Notes: a model not told the origin generated them from the letters alone. A DNA stretch of 40,557 nucleotides from an uncultured Vibrio sp. (GCF_947488985.1 NZ_CANLBV010000034.1:1-40557), one strand, 5' to 3'. Counted from the stretch's first letter, positions 15,193-24,042 are shown. Numbers and translations are program-made.

Positions 15193-16281
15193 ATGCATTC
15201 CAACTTGTCTATCAATGCCACATCGAGCAGGCGCATGGGCGTTGTCATTGCAGCACTATTGCTGACTGGCTCTCTGACGGGATGCGATAAAGTTCAGTCA
15301 GAGGAACATCAGCAGGTCGTCAAGCCAGTGAAGCTGTTTGAGATCCCTCAACAGACAGATATGGAGCTTGATAGTTTTATCGCCAAAGTGGATGCGACCG
15401 ATCGGGCTGCGCTTTCTTTTAATGTGGGTGGAGATATTGAAACATTCTCTGTTCGCATGGGACAAGAAGTGAAGAAAGGGCAAGTACTCGCCGTGTTAGA
15501 TGCGACGGATTTCCGTATTGCAGTTGATGCAGCACAAGCAAAATTTGATCTGGCGAACAGCCAATACAAGCAAGCGTCTGAGTTGTACTCGAAGAAGCTT
15601 GTGAGCACGGATTACTACGATCAAGCCGTAAACACCTTTACTGCCGCTGAAGTTGAGTTGGACCAAGCAAAAACAAACCTTGGCTACACCACATTAGTTG
15701 CTCCATTCGATGGCGTGGTATCGATGGTGTTTGGTAAGCAATATCAATTGATCGCAGAAAAGCAGCCGGTACTTAATATTTTGAATCACAGCGAAATGGA
15801 TGTGACTTTCTCCATTCCGGTATCAAAGCTTGAAGACCGTTCAATTCAAGACCTAACAAGCTCAAACATGTGGGTTGTGATGGATAGCCACCGCGGCATT
15901 CGTATCCCGACTCGCTTTAAAGAGATATCAACTCAACCAGACGAAGATACCAACAGCTACCAAGCGGTTGTGTCTATCGAAAAGCCTGAAGATATAAACC
16001 TGCTTTCTGGCATGACAGCGCAAGTTGAAGTTCAGAAGAACAGATCGGACTACGGCATTGGTATTGTTGACTCTGCTTGGTTAAGCAAAGAGGCAGACCA
16101 CGGTGAATTGTGGCGCTACAACCCAGAGTCGCAATTGATTTCTAAAGTACAAGTTACCCTTGATGAACAGGGCAAGGTGATTGATGGCCTGTCTTCTGGC
16201 GACCTAATCGTAGAAGCAGGTGTGGATGTGTTATCAGATGGACAGCAAGTAAAAGCTTGGTTACGTGAGGGCGGTATTTAA
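15193..16281 (+). CDS. RND efflux periplasmic adaptor (first of two), lipoprotein
   Basis: A membrane-fusion protein that links an RND pump to an outer membrane channel. The 362-aa product has a lipoprotein signal ending in the lipobox LTGC (Cys31), then a lipoyl/beta-barrel core: VGGDIETFSVRMGQEVKKGQVLAVLD, a coiled-coil hairpin of heptads about residues 107-160, and GYTTLVAPFDGVVSMVFG as the second lipoyl half. GGAGAG 6 nt upstream supports ATG 15193. The stop codon overlaps the next adaptor's ATG by one base (TAATG), so the two are coupled. Pairs of different adaptors with one pump occur in TriABC of Pseudomonas and VexIJK-type systems of Vibrio; which one this matches was not tested. Confidence 0.92.
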   Translation: MHSNLSINATSSRRMGVVIAALLLTGSLTGCDKVQSEEHQQVVKPVKLFEIPQQTDMELDSFIAKVDATDRAALSFNVGGDIETFSVRMGQEVKKGQVLAVLDATDFRIAVDAAQAKFDLANSQYKQASELYSKKLVSTDYYDQAVNTFTAAEVELDQAKTNLGYTTLVAPFDGVVSMVFGKQYQLIAEKQPVLNILNHSEMDVTFSIPVSKLEDRSIQDLTSSNMWVVMDSHRGIRIPTRFKEISTQPDEDTNSYQAVVSIEKPEDINLLSGMTAQVEVQKNRSDYGIGIVDSAWLSKEADHGELWRYNPESQLISKVQVTLDEQGKVIDGLSSGDLIVEAGVDVLSDGQQVKAWLREGGI

Positions 16282-17336
16282 TGAACCTTTCCAAATTATC
16301 AGTTGTGGTTGCATCTGCGTTATTACTACAAGCTTGTAATAACGAAGCAGACCACCGTGAGCGGCCTTCACTATTGGTTTCAACCTTTGAAGTTGGTGCG
16401 CCGCTTACTGAACAATTCAGAAGTTTTAACGGACAGGTGATGCCTACAGAACTGACACCATTGGCATTTAAGCTTGCTGGTGAAATTCAACAAGTATTGG
16501 TTGAAGCGGGTGACAAAGTTGAAAAAGGTCAGCTACTGGCGACCCTAGACAACGCGACATACAAACAAGATTTAACAGATGCTCAATCTCAGTTTGAATT
16601 AGCGAGCAAGCAATTGTCTCGCGGTACTGAGATGTTTGGTAGCAAGATGTTGTCGCAATCGGAACACGACCAACTGACAGCTAACTACAAACTGGCATCG
16701 GCTAACTTGGCTGCGGCACAACGCAAGCTGAGCTACACAGAGCTGCTAGCACCATTTTCAGGCACGGTTTCTACCGTTGATAAGCAGCGTTTTGAAAACA
16801 CGACACCGGGTGAAACGCTCCTTAGTTTGTATCAGAACGATAAGGTCTACGTGCGAATCCAAGTATCCGATTCGATCTTAGCGTCGATTAGCCCTGACAT
16901 GCGCTCAAGCAATTATCGCCCTGAAGCGACGTTTGGTAGCCATGTTGGGCAGTTTCCATTGACGTATCTTGAGCACACCAGCGAACTGCACCCACAATCT
17001 CGTACTTATGAATTCTGGATGCAGATGCCGCAACCGGAAAGTGAAATTCTGCCGGGAACAAGCGTGACGGTGAATGTTGATATGGCAAAAGCAGGGCTGA
17101 GTGATGTGCAAGGTTATCAACTACCGATGACGACTCTACAAGCCGGTGCTGAAGCGAACCAATTTTACGTGTGGAAAATGGAAGACGGCCAAGCATTCAA
17201 AAGCGAAGTGGAAGTCGACAAGATCAGCGGCCAAGGCGCTCTTATCGCACATGGTGTTGAGCAAGGTGATCAACTCGTCAATTCGAATCTAAGAAAGCTT
17301 CGTGATGGAATGAAATTGTCAGGGAAAGCAGAATGA
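16281..17336 (+). CDS. RND efflux periplasmic adaptor (second of two), lipoprotein
   Basis: The second membrane-fusion protein of the operon, 351 aa. It has its own lipoprotein signal, MNLSKLSVVVASALLLQAC, with Cys19 as lipidation site. The core contains LAFKLAGEIQQVLVEAGDKV and a KGQLLATLD lipoyl motif, a short coiled-coil with QFELASKQLSRG, and the return lipoyl strand YTELLAPFSGTVSTV. It is clearly related to, but distinct from, the upstream adaptor, so both are probably needed as a heterodimer rather than as duplicates. It overlaps the pump gene by 4 nt (ATGA), which indicates a single translational unit. Confidence 0.92.
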   Translation: MNLSKLSVVVASALLLQACNNEADHRERPSLLVSTFEVGAPLTEQFRSFNGQVMPTELTPLAFKLAGEIQQVLVEAGDKVEKGQLLATLDNATYKQDLTDAQSQFELASKQLSRGTEMFGSKMLSQSEHDQLTANYKLASANLAAAQRKLSYTELLAPFSGTVSTVDKQRFENTTPGETLLSLYQNDKVYVRIQVSDSILASISPDMRSSNYRPEATFGSHVGQFPLTYLEHTSELHPQSRTYEFWMQMPQPESEILPGTSVTVNVDMAKAGLSDVQGYQLPMTTLQAGAEANQFYVWKMEDGQAFKSEVEVDKISGQGALIAHGVEQGDQLVNSNLRKLRDGMKLSGKAE

Positions 17337-20300
17337 ACATTGCAGAATATTCAATAAAAAATAAAGTAATCAGCTGGCTGTTTCTGGTCATTTTAGCCGT
17401 GGGTGGTATTTCATCATTCGGCAATCTATCCCGTTTAGAAGATCCCGCTTTTACGATTAAAGACGCTATGGTTATTTCAACGTACCCCGGCGCGACGTCG
17501 ATGGAGGTTGAAGAAGAGCTGACGTATCCGCTTGAAAAAGAGATTCGACAGTTGCCTTATATCGATAAGATCACGTCGACATCATCCGATGGTATGTCTC
17601 AAATAATGGTGAGCATGAAGATGGATTACGGTCCTGATGAATTGCCACAGATTTGGGATGAAATGCGTCGTAAAATTAATGATCTTCGGCCGACATTACC
17701 AAGTGGTGTTAACTCGGTTCAGATCATTGATGATTTTGGTGACGTCTTTGGCGTGATGATCATGCTGACAGGCGATGGTTATGATTACGTCGAGCTGAAA
17801 CAGTATGCTGATTATTTAACACGAGAGATCGAACTGGTCGACGGTATTGGTAAAGTCAGTATCGCGGGCGATCAACAAGAGCAACTGTTTGTCGAAATGT
17901 CTCTTGAGCGATTGGCGGCATTAAACCTCGATATGTCGACTGTGACGGCGCTGCTATCACAGCAAAACAGTGTGGTCTCAGCCGGTCAGGTGATGCTCAA
18001 TGGTCAAAGTTTGGCGATCAAACCTAATGGCACGTTGAACACGGTTGAAGAGCTAGAAAACCTGATCATTCATGGCCGTGACACGGGCAATTTGATCCGC
18101 TTGAAAGATGTTGCAAACGTTACGCGTGGCATTCAAGAAAAGCCGAATAATGTGCTGACGTATAACGGTAAGCCTGCCATTAACCTTGGTATTGCATTCT
18201 CGGCGGGCGTAAACGTGGTTGAGATTGGTCAAGCGCTCGATGCAGAGCTTGAGCATCTTGAAAGCATTAAACCTGCCGGAATTGAGCTGAATTATTTCTA
18301 TAATCAATCCCAAGAAGTGGATAAATCGGTGGCTGATTTCTTGATCAGTCTTGGCCAAGCGGTCGCGATTGTTATCATTGTTCTACTGTTCGCAATGGGT
18401 TTACGTAGTGGCTTAATTATTGGTTTAGTCCTTTTATTGACGGTATTCGGTACCTTCATTCTCATGGACTACAACGGGTTAGAACTGCACCGAATCTCAC
18501 TAGGTGCCTTGATTATCGCGTTGGGTATGCTGGTGGATAACGCTATTGTCGTCGTTGAAGGTATTTTGGTTGGCCTGAAAAAAGGCAAGACGAAGCTACA
18601 AGCAGCAAAAGATATTGTCACGCAAACACAGTGGCCTTTATTAGGTGCCACCATCATTGCCATCACCGCGTTTGCGCCTATTGGCCTGTCCAAAGATGCC
18701 ACGGGCGAGTTCATGGGATCCCTATTTTGGGTGCTCTGCTTCTCATTATTTTTAAGCTGGATCACGGCGTTGACGCTGACGCCATTCCTTGCCGAAATGA
18801 TGTTGAAAGAAGAAGATAAGGAGGATGAAAACGAAGACCCTTATAAAGGTATTCTGTTCGTTGTATTCGGAGCATGCCTGAAAGCTGCGCTTCGATTTAG
18901 ATGGCTTACCGCTGTTAGCATGGTCGTATTACTGGCATTTTCAGTGGTAGGTTTTGGCATGGTGAAGCAGCAATTCTTCCCTGCATCGAATACGCCAATG
19001 TTTTACGTCGATATGTGGATGCCGGAAGGAACGGATGTTCGTGAAACTATTAAACAGACTAAGCAGGTAGAAAGCTACATTCGCCAGCAAGATGACGTCG
19101 AGTTTGTCACCACAACGGTTGGGCAGGGAATGCAGCGTTTTACCTTAACATACCAACCAGAAAAAAGTTACGAAGCGTACAGTCAACTGCAGGTTCGAAC
19201 AACAGACCTTGATAGCATGTTCCAAGTCCTACAAGGGCTAGATAAGAACCTAGCCAGCGAATTTGAACAGCCAACTTTCCAGTTTAAACTGATTGAGTTT
19301 GGCCCGTCACCGGCGTCAAAAATTGAAGCTCGAATCAGTGGCGCAGACCCACAGGTACTTCGCAGTATAGCGGTAGAGGTTGAAGATATCTTCTTGGCGG
19401 ATCCTGGCTCGCGAAATGTTCGTCATGACTGGCGTGAGCGTACCAAAGAGTTGGTGCCTCTGTTTAATGAATCAAAGGCACGTCGTCTTGGTATCTCAAA
19501 AACCGATCTGTCTGAAACGTTACAAATGGCATTTGGTGGTTACAATATCGGGTTACTGCGTGATGGCACTCATATGCTGCCTATCGTTGCGCGTTTGCCG
19601 GAAAAAGAGCGTTTTGATTTTGAGTCACTGAACAATGTGAAGATTTGGAGTCCATCACTGCAAACGTACATTCCCGTTGAACAGGTGATTGATGGCGTTG
19701 AACTTCAATGGTCTGAACCACTGATTCAACGTCGCGATAGAAAACGCACTTTAACGGTACTGGCTGACCACGACGTATTGGGTGATGAAACACCGGTGAG
19801 CTTGTTTAGTCGCGTACAACCAAAGGTAGAAGCATTAGCGTTACCAGAAGGCTATAGCATTAGTTGGGGCGGTGAATATGAAAGTGCTCAAGACGCGCAA
19901 GAATCCCTATTTAGCGCATTACCAATGGGGTACTTGTTGATGTTCATCATCACTATGCTTTTGTTTAACTCAGTTCGTAAGCCGCTGGTAATTTGGTTTA
20001 CAGTGCCACTATCGATTATCGGCGTATCGATTGGTTTGCTAGGCACGAACATGCCATTCAGCTTTACCGCGTTTTTAGGCTTACTGAGTTTAAGTGGCAT
20101 GATCTTGAAGAACGGTATCGTATTGCTTGATCAGATCAACAGTGAACTTGCGACAGGTAAAGATCCATACTTAGCGGTTGTCGACAGTGCTATTAGTCGC
20201 GTTCGCCCGGTATCAATGGCAGCACTGACCACTATCTTAGGTATGATTCCTTTGGTATTTGATGCGTTTTTTGGCTCGATGGCAATCACCATCATGGCGG

Positions 20301-20392
20301 GTTTAGGCTTTGCTACGGTATTAACGTTAATCGTCGTACCTGTGATGTACACTATCTTATTTAGAATCAAACCGTCTACTGCGGGTTATTAG
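17333..20392 (+). CDS. RND-family efflux pump, inner membrane permease
   Basis: A proton-driven drug or metabolite exporter of the hydrophobe/amphiphile type. The 1019-aa protein has the AcrB plan: TM1 near residues 12-30, a large periplasmic loop, TM2-6 about 337-490, a second loop, and TM8-12 at the end with SGMILKNGIVLLDQI. In the TM4 relay the motif reads GMLVDNAIVVVEG: the first Asp (402) is kept, and the second, Asp408 in AcrB, is Asn403 here. This variant exists in some two-adaptor pumps as far as I recall, so it does not imply a dead protein. No outer membrane channel gene is in the operon; a TolC-type protein from elsewhere must complete the pump. Confidence 0.95.
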   Translation: MNIAEYSIKNKVISWLFLVILAVGGISSFGNLSRLEDPAFTIKDAMVISTYPGATSMEVEEELTYPLEKEIRQLPYIDKITSTSSDGMSQIMVSMKMDYGPDELPQIWDEMRRKINDLRPTLPSGVNSVQIIDDFGDVFGVMIMLTGDGYDYVELKQYADYLTREIELVDGIGKVSIAGDQQEQLFVEMSLERLAALNLDMSTVTALLSQQNSVVSAGQVMLNGQSLAIKPNGTLNTVEELENLIIHGRDTGNLIRLKDVANVTRGIQEKPNNVLTYNGKPAINLGIAFSAGVNVVEIGQALDAELEHLESIKPAGIELNYFYNQSQEVDKSVADFLISLGQAVAIVIIVLLFAMGLRSGLIIGLVLLLTVFGTFILMDYNGLELHRISLGALIIALGMLVDNAIVVVEGILVGLKKGKTKLQAAKDIVTQTQWPLLGATIIAITAFAPIGLSKDATGEFMGSLFWVLCFSLFLSWITALTLTPFLAEMMLKEEDKEDENEDPYKGILFVVFGACLKAALRFRWLTAVSMVVLLAFSVVGFGMVKQQFFPASNTPMFYVDMWMPEGTDVRETIKQTKQVESYIRQQDDVEFVTTTVGQGMQRFTLTYQPEKSYEAYSQLQVRTTDLDSMFQVLQGLDKNLASEFEQPTFQFKLIEFGPSPASKIEARISGADPQVLRSIAVEVEDIFLADPGSRNVRHDWRERTKELVPLFNESKARRLGISKTDLSETLQMAFGGYNIGLLRDGTHMLPIVARLPEKERFDFESLNNVKIWSPSLQTYIPVEQVIDGVELQWSEPLIQRRDRKRTLTVLADHDVLGDETPVSLFSRVQPKVEALALPEGYSISWGGEYESAQDAQESLFSALPMGYLLMFIITMLLFNSVRKPLVIWFTVPLSIIGVSIGLLGTNMPFSFTAFLGLLSLSGMILKNGIVLLDQINSELATGKDPYLAVVDSAISRVRPVSMAALTTILGMIPLVFDAFFGSMAITIMAGLGFATVLTLIVVPVMYTILFRIKPSTAGY

Positions 20393-20421
20393 GGATTGAT
20401 ATAAAGCGATTCTTTTAAGCC

Positions 20422-20450
20422 AGCCCAGTCAGTTTTGACTGGGCTTTTTT
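20422..20450 (+). terminator. Rho-independent terminator of the RND operon
   Basis: A perfect 10-bp stem AGCCCAGTCA/TGACTGGGCT with a GTTT loop (20422-20445) is followed by six T. It is 30 bp past the pump stop codon. Confidence 0.93.
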
Positions 20451-20499
20451 ATTGAGTGGATGCTGATATCGTAAAGTGTTGGTAAAAAGCGTATTCAGA

Positions 20500-21024
20500 T
20501 TAGTAGCCGAATCGAGCCGATATCAGAGCTTGGTTGCCATAGGTTCCATTGCTGCCCCAATTGATCCCAACCGAAAGTTGTTCCGTTGAGTGAAAACGCA
20601 CACCGACACCAAAGAGCGAGTTGGTTTTATCGTTGTCAATCAGTTGGCCAAGTTTCGCGTTCACTTCAACGTTTGCAACCACCCAAGCTCTCATTCCGAT
20701 ATTGACTTCAGTTCTGAAATCGTTGTTGCTATTACGTTCAATGTTGTGCAATAGCAATTGACCCGTGATATCGGCAAATTGCCCCGTTGGTCCATTGAAT
20801 CCCATACCGATCGCCGCATCCCAATCGCTTTCAAATTCAGAATCGATACGTGCAACAAAGTGCGAGTTCTGCGTGAACATAGTTGTTACTTCACCACCGA
20901 AAGTGCTAGGGCTTGCCCCCATACGAAATTCAAATGTGTTGTAGTTAAAGTTGTTTGCAGACGCAGAGAATGAACACAGTGCAGCTATTCCAAAAAGAAC
21001 ACTCTTGTTTGTGCGATCTTGCAT
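20500..21024 (-). CDS. Exported outer-membrane beta-barrel-like protein, uncharacterised
   Basis: From ATG 21024 the protein has 174 residues. It begins with a Sec signal, MQDRTNKSVLFGIAALCSFSASA, cleaved before NNFNYN. I chose this start because GGAG lies 5 nt upstream; the open frame extends 21 codons further but without a signal-like N-terminus. The mature part alternates polar and hydrophobic residues in strands (FEFRMGASPS, SHFVARIDSEF, DWDAAIGMGF, TEVNIGMRAWVVANVEVNA) and ends in ISARFGY, the aromatic C-terminal residue usual for outer membrane barrels. It would be an 8-stranded barrel by size. Function unknown; vibrios have several such small barrels. Confidence 0.75.
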   Translation of the reverse strand: MQDRTNKSVLFGIAALCSFSASANNFNYNTFEFRMGASPSTFGGEVTTMFTQNSHFVARIDSEFESDWDAAIGMGFNGPTGQFADITGQLLLHNIERNSNNDFRTEVNIGMRAWVVANVEVNAKLGQLIDNDKTNSLFGVGVRFHSTEQLSVGINWGSNGTYGNQALISARFGY

Positions 21025-21142
21025 GGTGACTCCATATAAATTTGTATTTTCAACAGCATATAAAAAAGTCCGCAAAATGCAGACCAATTAACATCAACTT
21101 ATATCAAGTTTTTATGTAAAGCCAGTTATTTGAGGCTGTGGT

Positions 21143-21520
21143 TTACAACAATTGGATGTGTTCAACCTCGATTTCAGGTGTTTTGCCGCCTTCATATTCA
21201 CCAAAGAGGCGGACTTTCGTATCCGCATTGAGAGGTTGCGTCAAGCGAATGTTGTCATCGAGTTCAATTTGAATATCACTCTGTCCATCAGAGAAGATAA
21301 ACGTGTCACTTTTTAGCTGACGGATAATTTTACCGTCCACAATAACGTCTTGCTCTGAAAACATACTGGTGTTTTCAAGTAAAGAGGCAACAGCAACGGT
21401 TTCTACCGGGCCTGTGTAAGTGATTGGATCTTGGTTTTTATTGTGCTTGTGGTCACTCGCCATCGCGAGCGTAGGAGCAATAATAAGAGTGGTTGCGATA
21501 GTTAATACCGTTTTTTTCAT
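21143..21520 (-). CDS. YgiW/YdeI-family periplasmic OB-fold protein
   Basis: A small periplasmic stress-related protein of the bacterial OB-fold (BOF) family. The 125-aa product has a signal peptide, MKKTVLTIATTLIIAPTLAMA, cleaved before SDHKHN. The mature part shows the family blocks: YTGPVETVAVASLL, the strand pair DVIVDGKIIRQLKSDTFIFSD, IQIELDD and VRLFGEYEGG. E. coli YgiW (VisP) and YdeI are linked to stress tolerance and peptidoglycan or cation effects; which applies here is unknown. It and the beta-barrel gene downstream face the same way, with a 118-bp gap, so co-transcription is possible. Confidence 0.85.
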   Translation of the reverse strand: MKKTVLTIATTLIIAPTLAMASDHKHNKNQDPITYTGPVETVAVASLLENTSMFSEQDVIVDGKIIRQLKSDTFIFSDGQSDIQIELDDNIRLTQPLNADTKVRLFGEYEGGKTPEIEVEHIQLL

Positions 21521-22062
21521 GATGGATCCCTTAGTGTTGGTTTAGGTTGATACGAGTTTGGGTGAATAAAAAATCTGCCCTAAAAGGTTTTAGTTTCGAT
21601 GGCGCTATTAAACAACGTTAGGGTTGAATCCAGAATGAGTAAGGTATTCATTCTGGATTCATTTTATTGAGCATCGATTCGCTCATAGTACCAATAAGCG
21701 GATGAATATTGCCAGCGTAGTTATAATTAATTTGAATGCATCCATGCCATTAACGATTGAGTAATAAGTGCATTTATAGAACTGGGTGATTAATGGTGGT
21801 CATTGATAGTTTCTGTTGTTTTTTTATTACATTTCATTGTGATTTGGTTATTTTAAATGTGTCCTTTGGTTGTTAGAATACCTTCCTTTCTCACTTCTCG
21901 TGGGAGGATATTGTGTTTTTCACACACTTATAAGATTTAAGAATACGGATTTTCTTTTTATGGACGGCGGCCTTTAAATGATTTGAGGCTGCTTTTTGAC
22001 TTGCCTGCAGTTAATAAGCTCTGGGCTGATTGTGGAGAGTTATCTTGGTGAGAGATCTATCT
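21521..22062. other. Long intergenic region with a 13-bp perfect hairpin
   Basis: These 542 bases hold no clear gene. They contain the inverted repeat at 21626-21660 and AT-rich DNA upstream of the ORF pair at 22063. The T-rich, repetitive stretch around 21800-21960 (for example TGTGTTTTTCACACA at about 21911) could hold the promoter for the 489-aa protein gene, but no site could be fixed. A small RNA here cannot be excluded. Confidence 0.4.
21626..21660. repeat. Perfect 13-bp inverted repeat, terminator-like
   Basis: GAATCCAGAATGA (21626-21638) and TCATTCTGGATTC (21648-21660) flank a 9-nt loop. ATTTTATT follows on the plus strand, so it could terminate a plus-strand transcript. No annotated plus-strand gene precedes it closely: the gene to its left runs away from it. 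Confidence 0.6.
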
Positions 22063-22155
22063 ATGAGTAAAGAGAACAGCATTCGTATTCATGCATTGCC
22101 TGACCTTTATTCCGTTTCTATTGAAGGTTATGTAAGTGCGAGTATGGCTAGATGA
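22063..22155 (+). CDS. Candidate 30-codon ORF coupled to the 489-aa protein gene
   Basis: The frame encodes MSKENSIRIHALPDLYSVSI and ten more residues, ending in TGA at 22153-22155. That stop overlaps the next gene's start as ATGA, a typical coupled pair. An in-frame GTG at 22048 could also start it. There is no clear Shine-Dalgarno and no homology, so it could be a leader peptide, the remnant of a longer protein, or chance. Confidence 0.35.
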   Translation: MSKENSIRIHALPDLYSVSIEGYVSASMAR

Positions 22156-23621
22156 AAAGTAAAGTAGTTTTGTGTTTATCAGAAGACCGAGAAAAATCTT
22201 TTCAAGTAAAGCGATTGTTTGAGCATCTAGGTTTTGCAAACGTTGCTAGTACTATCTACGCAAACGCTCAGATTCCAGAAGGCTGTGAGTTTGCCTACAT
22301 TGAGTATTCCTATAAAAATTTCAATCAAATTGAAAAGTTGGCAAAATTATTCAATAAAAAAGGTGTAATCTTTCTGGTTCACTCTGTTGAAGCGAATGAA
22401 CCCTTCCTCAGAGAATTACAAGCTCTTTATCCTTTGACTATGCTTTCCCATGTTGGATTAATTAACCTAGCGGTGTTCAGAGAGAATATTAATCAACTAG
22501 AAGCGAAATATCGATACTTCCAAAAAATCGCAAAAGTTCGTGAGTTGGTGCTGGGTGAGAGTGAAACAAATTTAAAGAAGATTATTGAAAGAAATAATAA
22601 TCTTAGTGAATTGGTCCTTAATTTACTCTATCACCATAAACCAACCACGTATGATCATCTGTTGAGAGAGTTCGACACCCATAAATTGAGCGACTTCCAT
22701 TTTATTAATTTCATGAAAAATAATGAGGGAAATGGCATTTCATTAGCAAGGCTATCGAGAGTAAGTCGAAAGCTTAGCTTGACTTATTTTTCTAATAAGT
22801 GCCTAGCGCAACGATGTTTAGCAAAAAATGATCTGGTTAATTACAGCTTATATTGTTTAGAATCTTTGAATTTCAACCCCTTTGATTGTGAAAGCCTATC
22901 GGGTGTTATTTATTCTGCATTAGTGACCGGAAAAGAAGATTGTGTCATTGCAGCAATCAAGTGCAGAGAGCGATACGGCGCACTATCCATCGATGATTTT
23001 AATCACCTAGGTGTTTCGGTATTGGTAAAAATAATTAACTCAAAACAATGCTTTCTTGGCTATGTAGAAGGCAGACGCGTACATCAAACTCTTCTTAAGA
23101 AGATGATTAAGAAGTTTGGACTCGGTCAAAAACGCTATGTAGATTCAGTTTTAGAACTGTTCTTTGCTTACCTAACATTAAGAGCTGGCAAAGACAAAGC
23201 CGCTTTGCATTTGGTTCAACGGTGGGATAGCAGAGGCTACAAACTTGATAGTAGCAGCGTCCCCTTGATCATTAAAAAGACCATTCTTGTGGAACTTGGC
23301 AGTTTGAGAGAGTCAAAAAGGTTGTTTGATGTGGTGGCGAACGCCTCAAACGTTAAAAAACCTGATGGGTATATGGACATTGTCAGATTTAACCTTCAAA
23401 GGTACAAAAATTTATTGAGTCAGTATAAGTTGCTCCGAGAAAATTTTGAGAAAATAACCTTTAAAATGATGATGGGCGTTTATGTTAACTACCCACTGTC
23501 CTATGAGATGAACGCAATATTTTCAAGAAAAGCGATTTTGGCGAGTGATTTTATACCTCTTGAATCCGTAAAAAAGCAGCTATCCAATAATATTCGTTGC
23601 CTCAATAAAACTATTGGCTAA
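22152..23621 (+). CDS. Uncharacterised 489-aa protein; degenerate receiver-like N-terminus plus helical repeats
   Basis: No family recognised. The N-terminal 120 residues have the strand-helix rhythm of a response-regulator receiver: VVLCLSEDRE, EFAYIEYSY, GVIFLVHSV and LTMLSHVGLINLAVF would be strands 1, 3, 4 and 5. The acidic pair is reduced to one ED, the phosphoacceptor position reads IEYSY with no Asp, and the conserved Lys is missing, so phosphorylation is unlikely. The remaining 370 residues are nearly all helical with paired-helix units, resembling TPR-like repeats. There are no membrane segments. The gene is AT-rich compared with its neighbours and lies beside a MITE, which may indicate acquired DNA. 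The fold assignment is inference. Confidence 0.7.
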   Translation: MKSKVVLCLSEDREKSFQVKRLFEHLGFANVASTIYANAQIPEGCEFAYIEYSYKNFNQIEKLAKLFNKKGVIFLVHSVEANEPFLRELQALYPLTMLSHVGLINLAVFRENINQLEAKYRYFQKIAKVRELVLGESETNLKKIIERNNNLSELVLNLLYHHKPTTYDHLLREFDTHKLSDFHFINFMKNNEGNGISLARLSRVSRKLSLTYFSNKCLAQRCLAKNDLVNYSLYCLESLNFNPFDCESLSGVIYSALVTGKEDCVIAAIKCRERYGALSIDDFNHLGVSVLVKIINSKQCFLGYVEGRRVHQTLLKKMIKKFGLGQKRYVDSVLELFFAYLTLRAGKDKAALHLVQRWDSRGYKLDSSSVPLIIKKTILVELGSLRESKRLFDVVANASNVKKPDGYMDIVRFNLQRYKNLLSQYKLLRENFEKITFKMMMGVYVNYPLSYEMNAIFSRKAILASDFIPLESVKKQLSNNIRCLNKTIG

Positions 23622-23775
23622 TGCTTGCTCGATAAATTTAGGCGTATGAACTTTACAAAAATGTCGATATTTTGAGTGTTCGGTACTGTTATCACCTTGT
23701 TGGGTTTCAAGACTGCTGAATATATATGATGTTGTCCATCAATTTGTGATAGGTTTTAATCATTTGTATTCAGGC

Positions 23776-24042
23776 TAGGGCGTGTTGACCTTTCGCGGTT
23801 AAATTTTGTTCGAGATAAAAGCGTTTTAATCGCGGCGAGGAGGAAGTAGCCTAGCATTCTAAGCAAATCCTCCTCAACAAAGAGTAAAACGCTTTTAGCC
23901 GAACCCTTCGGGCAGCGTTTGCTGGTCATTTCTACTGCGTTATCGGCTTCTCATGTAGGCTAGCTACACATCGAAGCCTCTGCCTTGTATAAATACCCAG
24001 CAACTCGCTGCAAAAATCAGCTCGAAAGATCAACGCGCCCTA
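23776..24042. mobile_element. MITE-like element, 263 bp plus flanking TA
   Basis: The ends are inverted repeats: GGGCGTGTTGACCTTTCG at 23778 and, read from the other strand at 24040, GGGCGCGTTGATCTTTCG (16 of 18 identical). Both ends are flanked by TA, the target duplication of IS630/mariner-type transposases. The interior has no ORF but several hairpins: AAAGCGTTTTA with TAAAACGCTTT, GAGGAGGA with TCCTCCTC, CCCTTCGGG, and a GGCTTC...GAAGCC hairpin with an inner TGTAG/CTACA stem. Together these suggest a non-autonomous element mobilised in trans. It fills the 504-base gap between the 489-aa gene and cobQ; the flanking 23622-23775 and 24043-24125 hold nothing else I recognise. Confidence 0.8.

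Noticed and set aside
17333..20392. Pump inactivated by the Asp to Asn change at residue 403
   Set aside because: The frame is full length, one relay Asp and the other TM residues are kept, and similar DN motifs occur in other RND pumps, so loss of function cannot be claimed.
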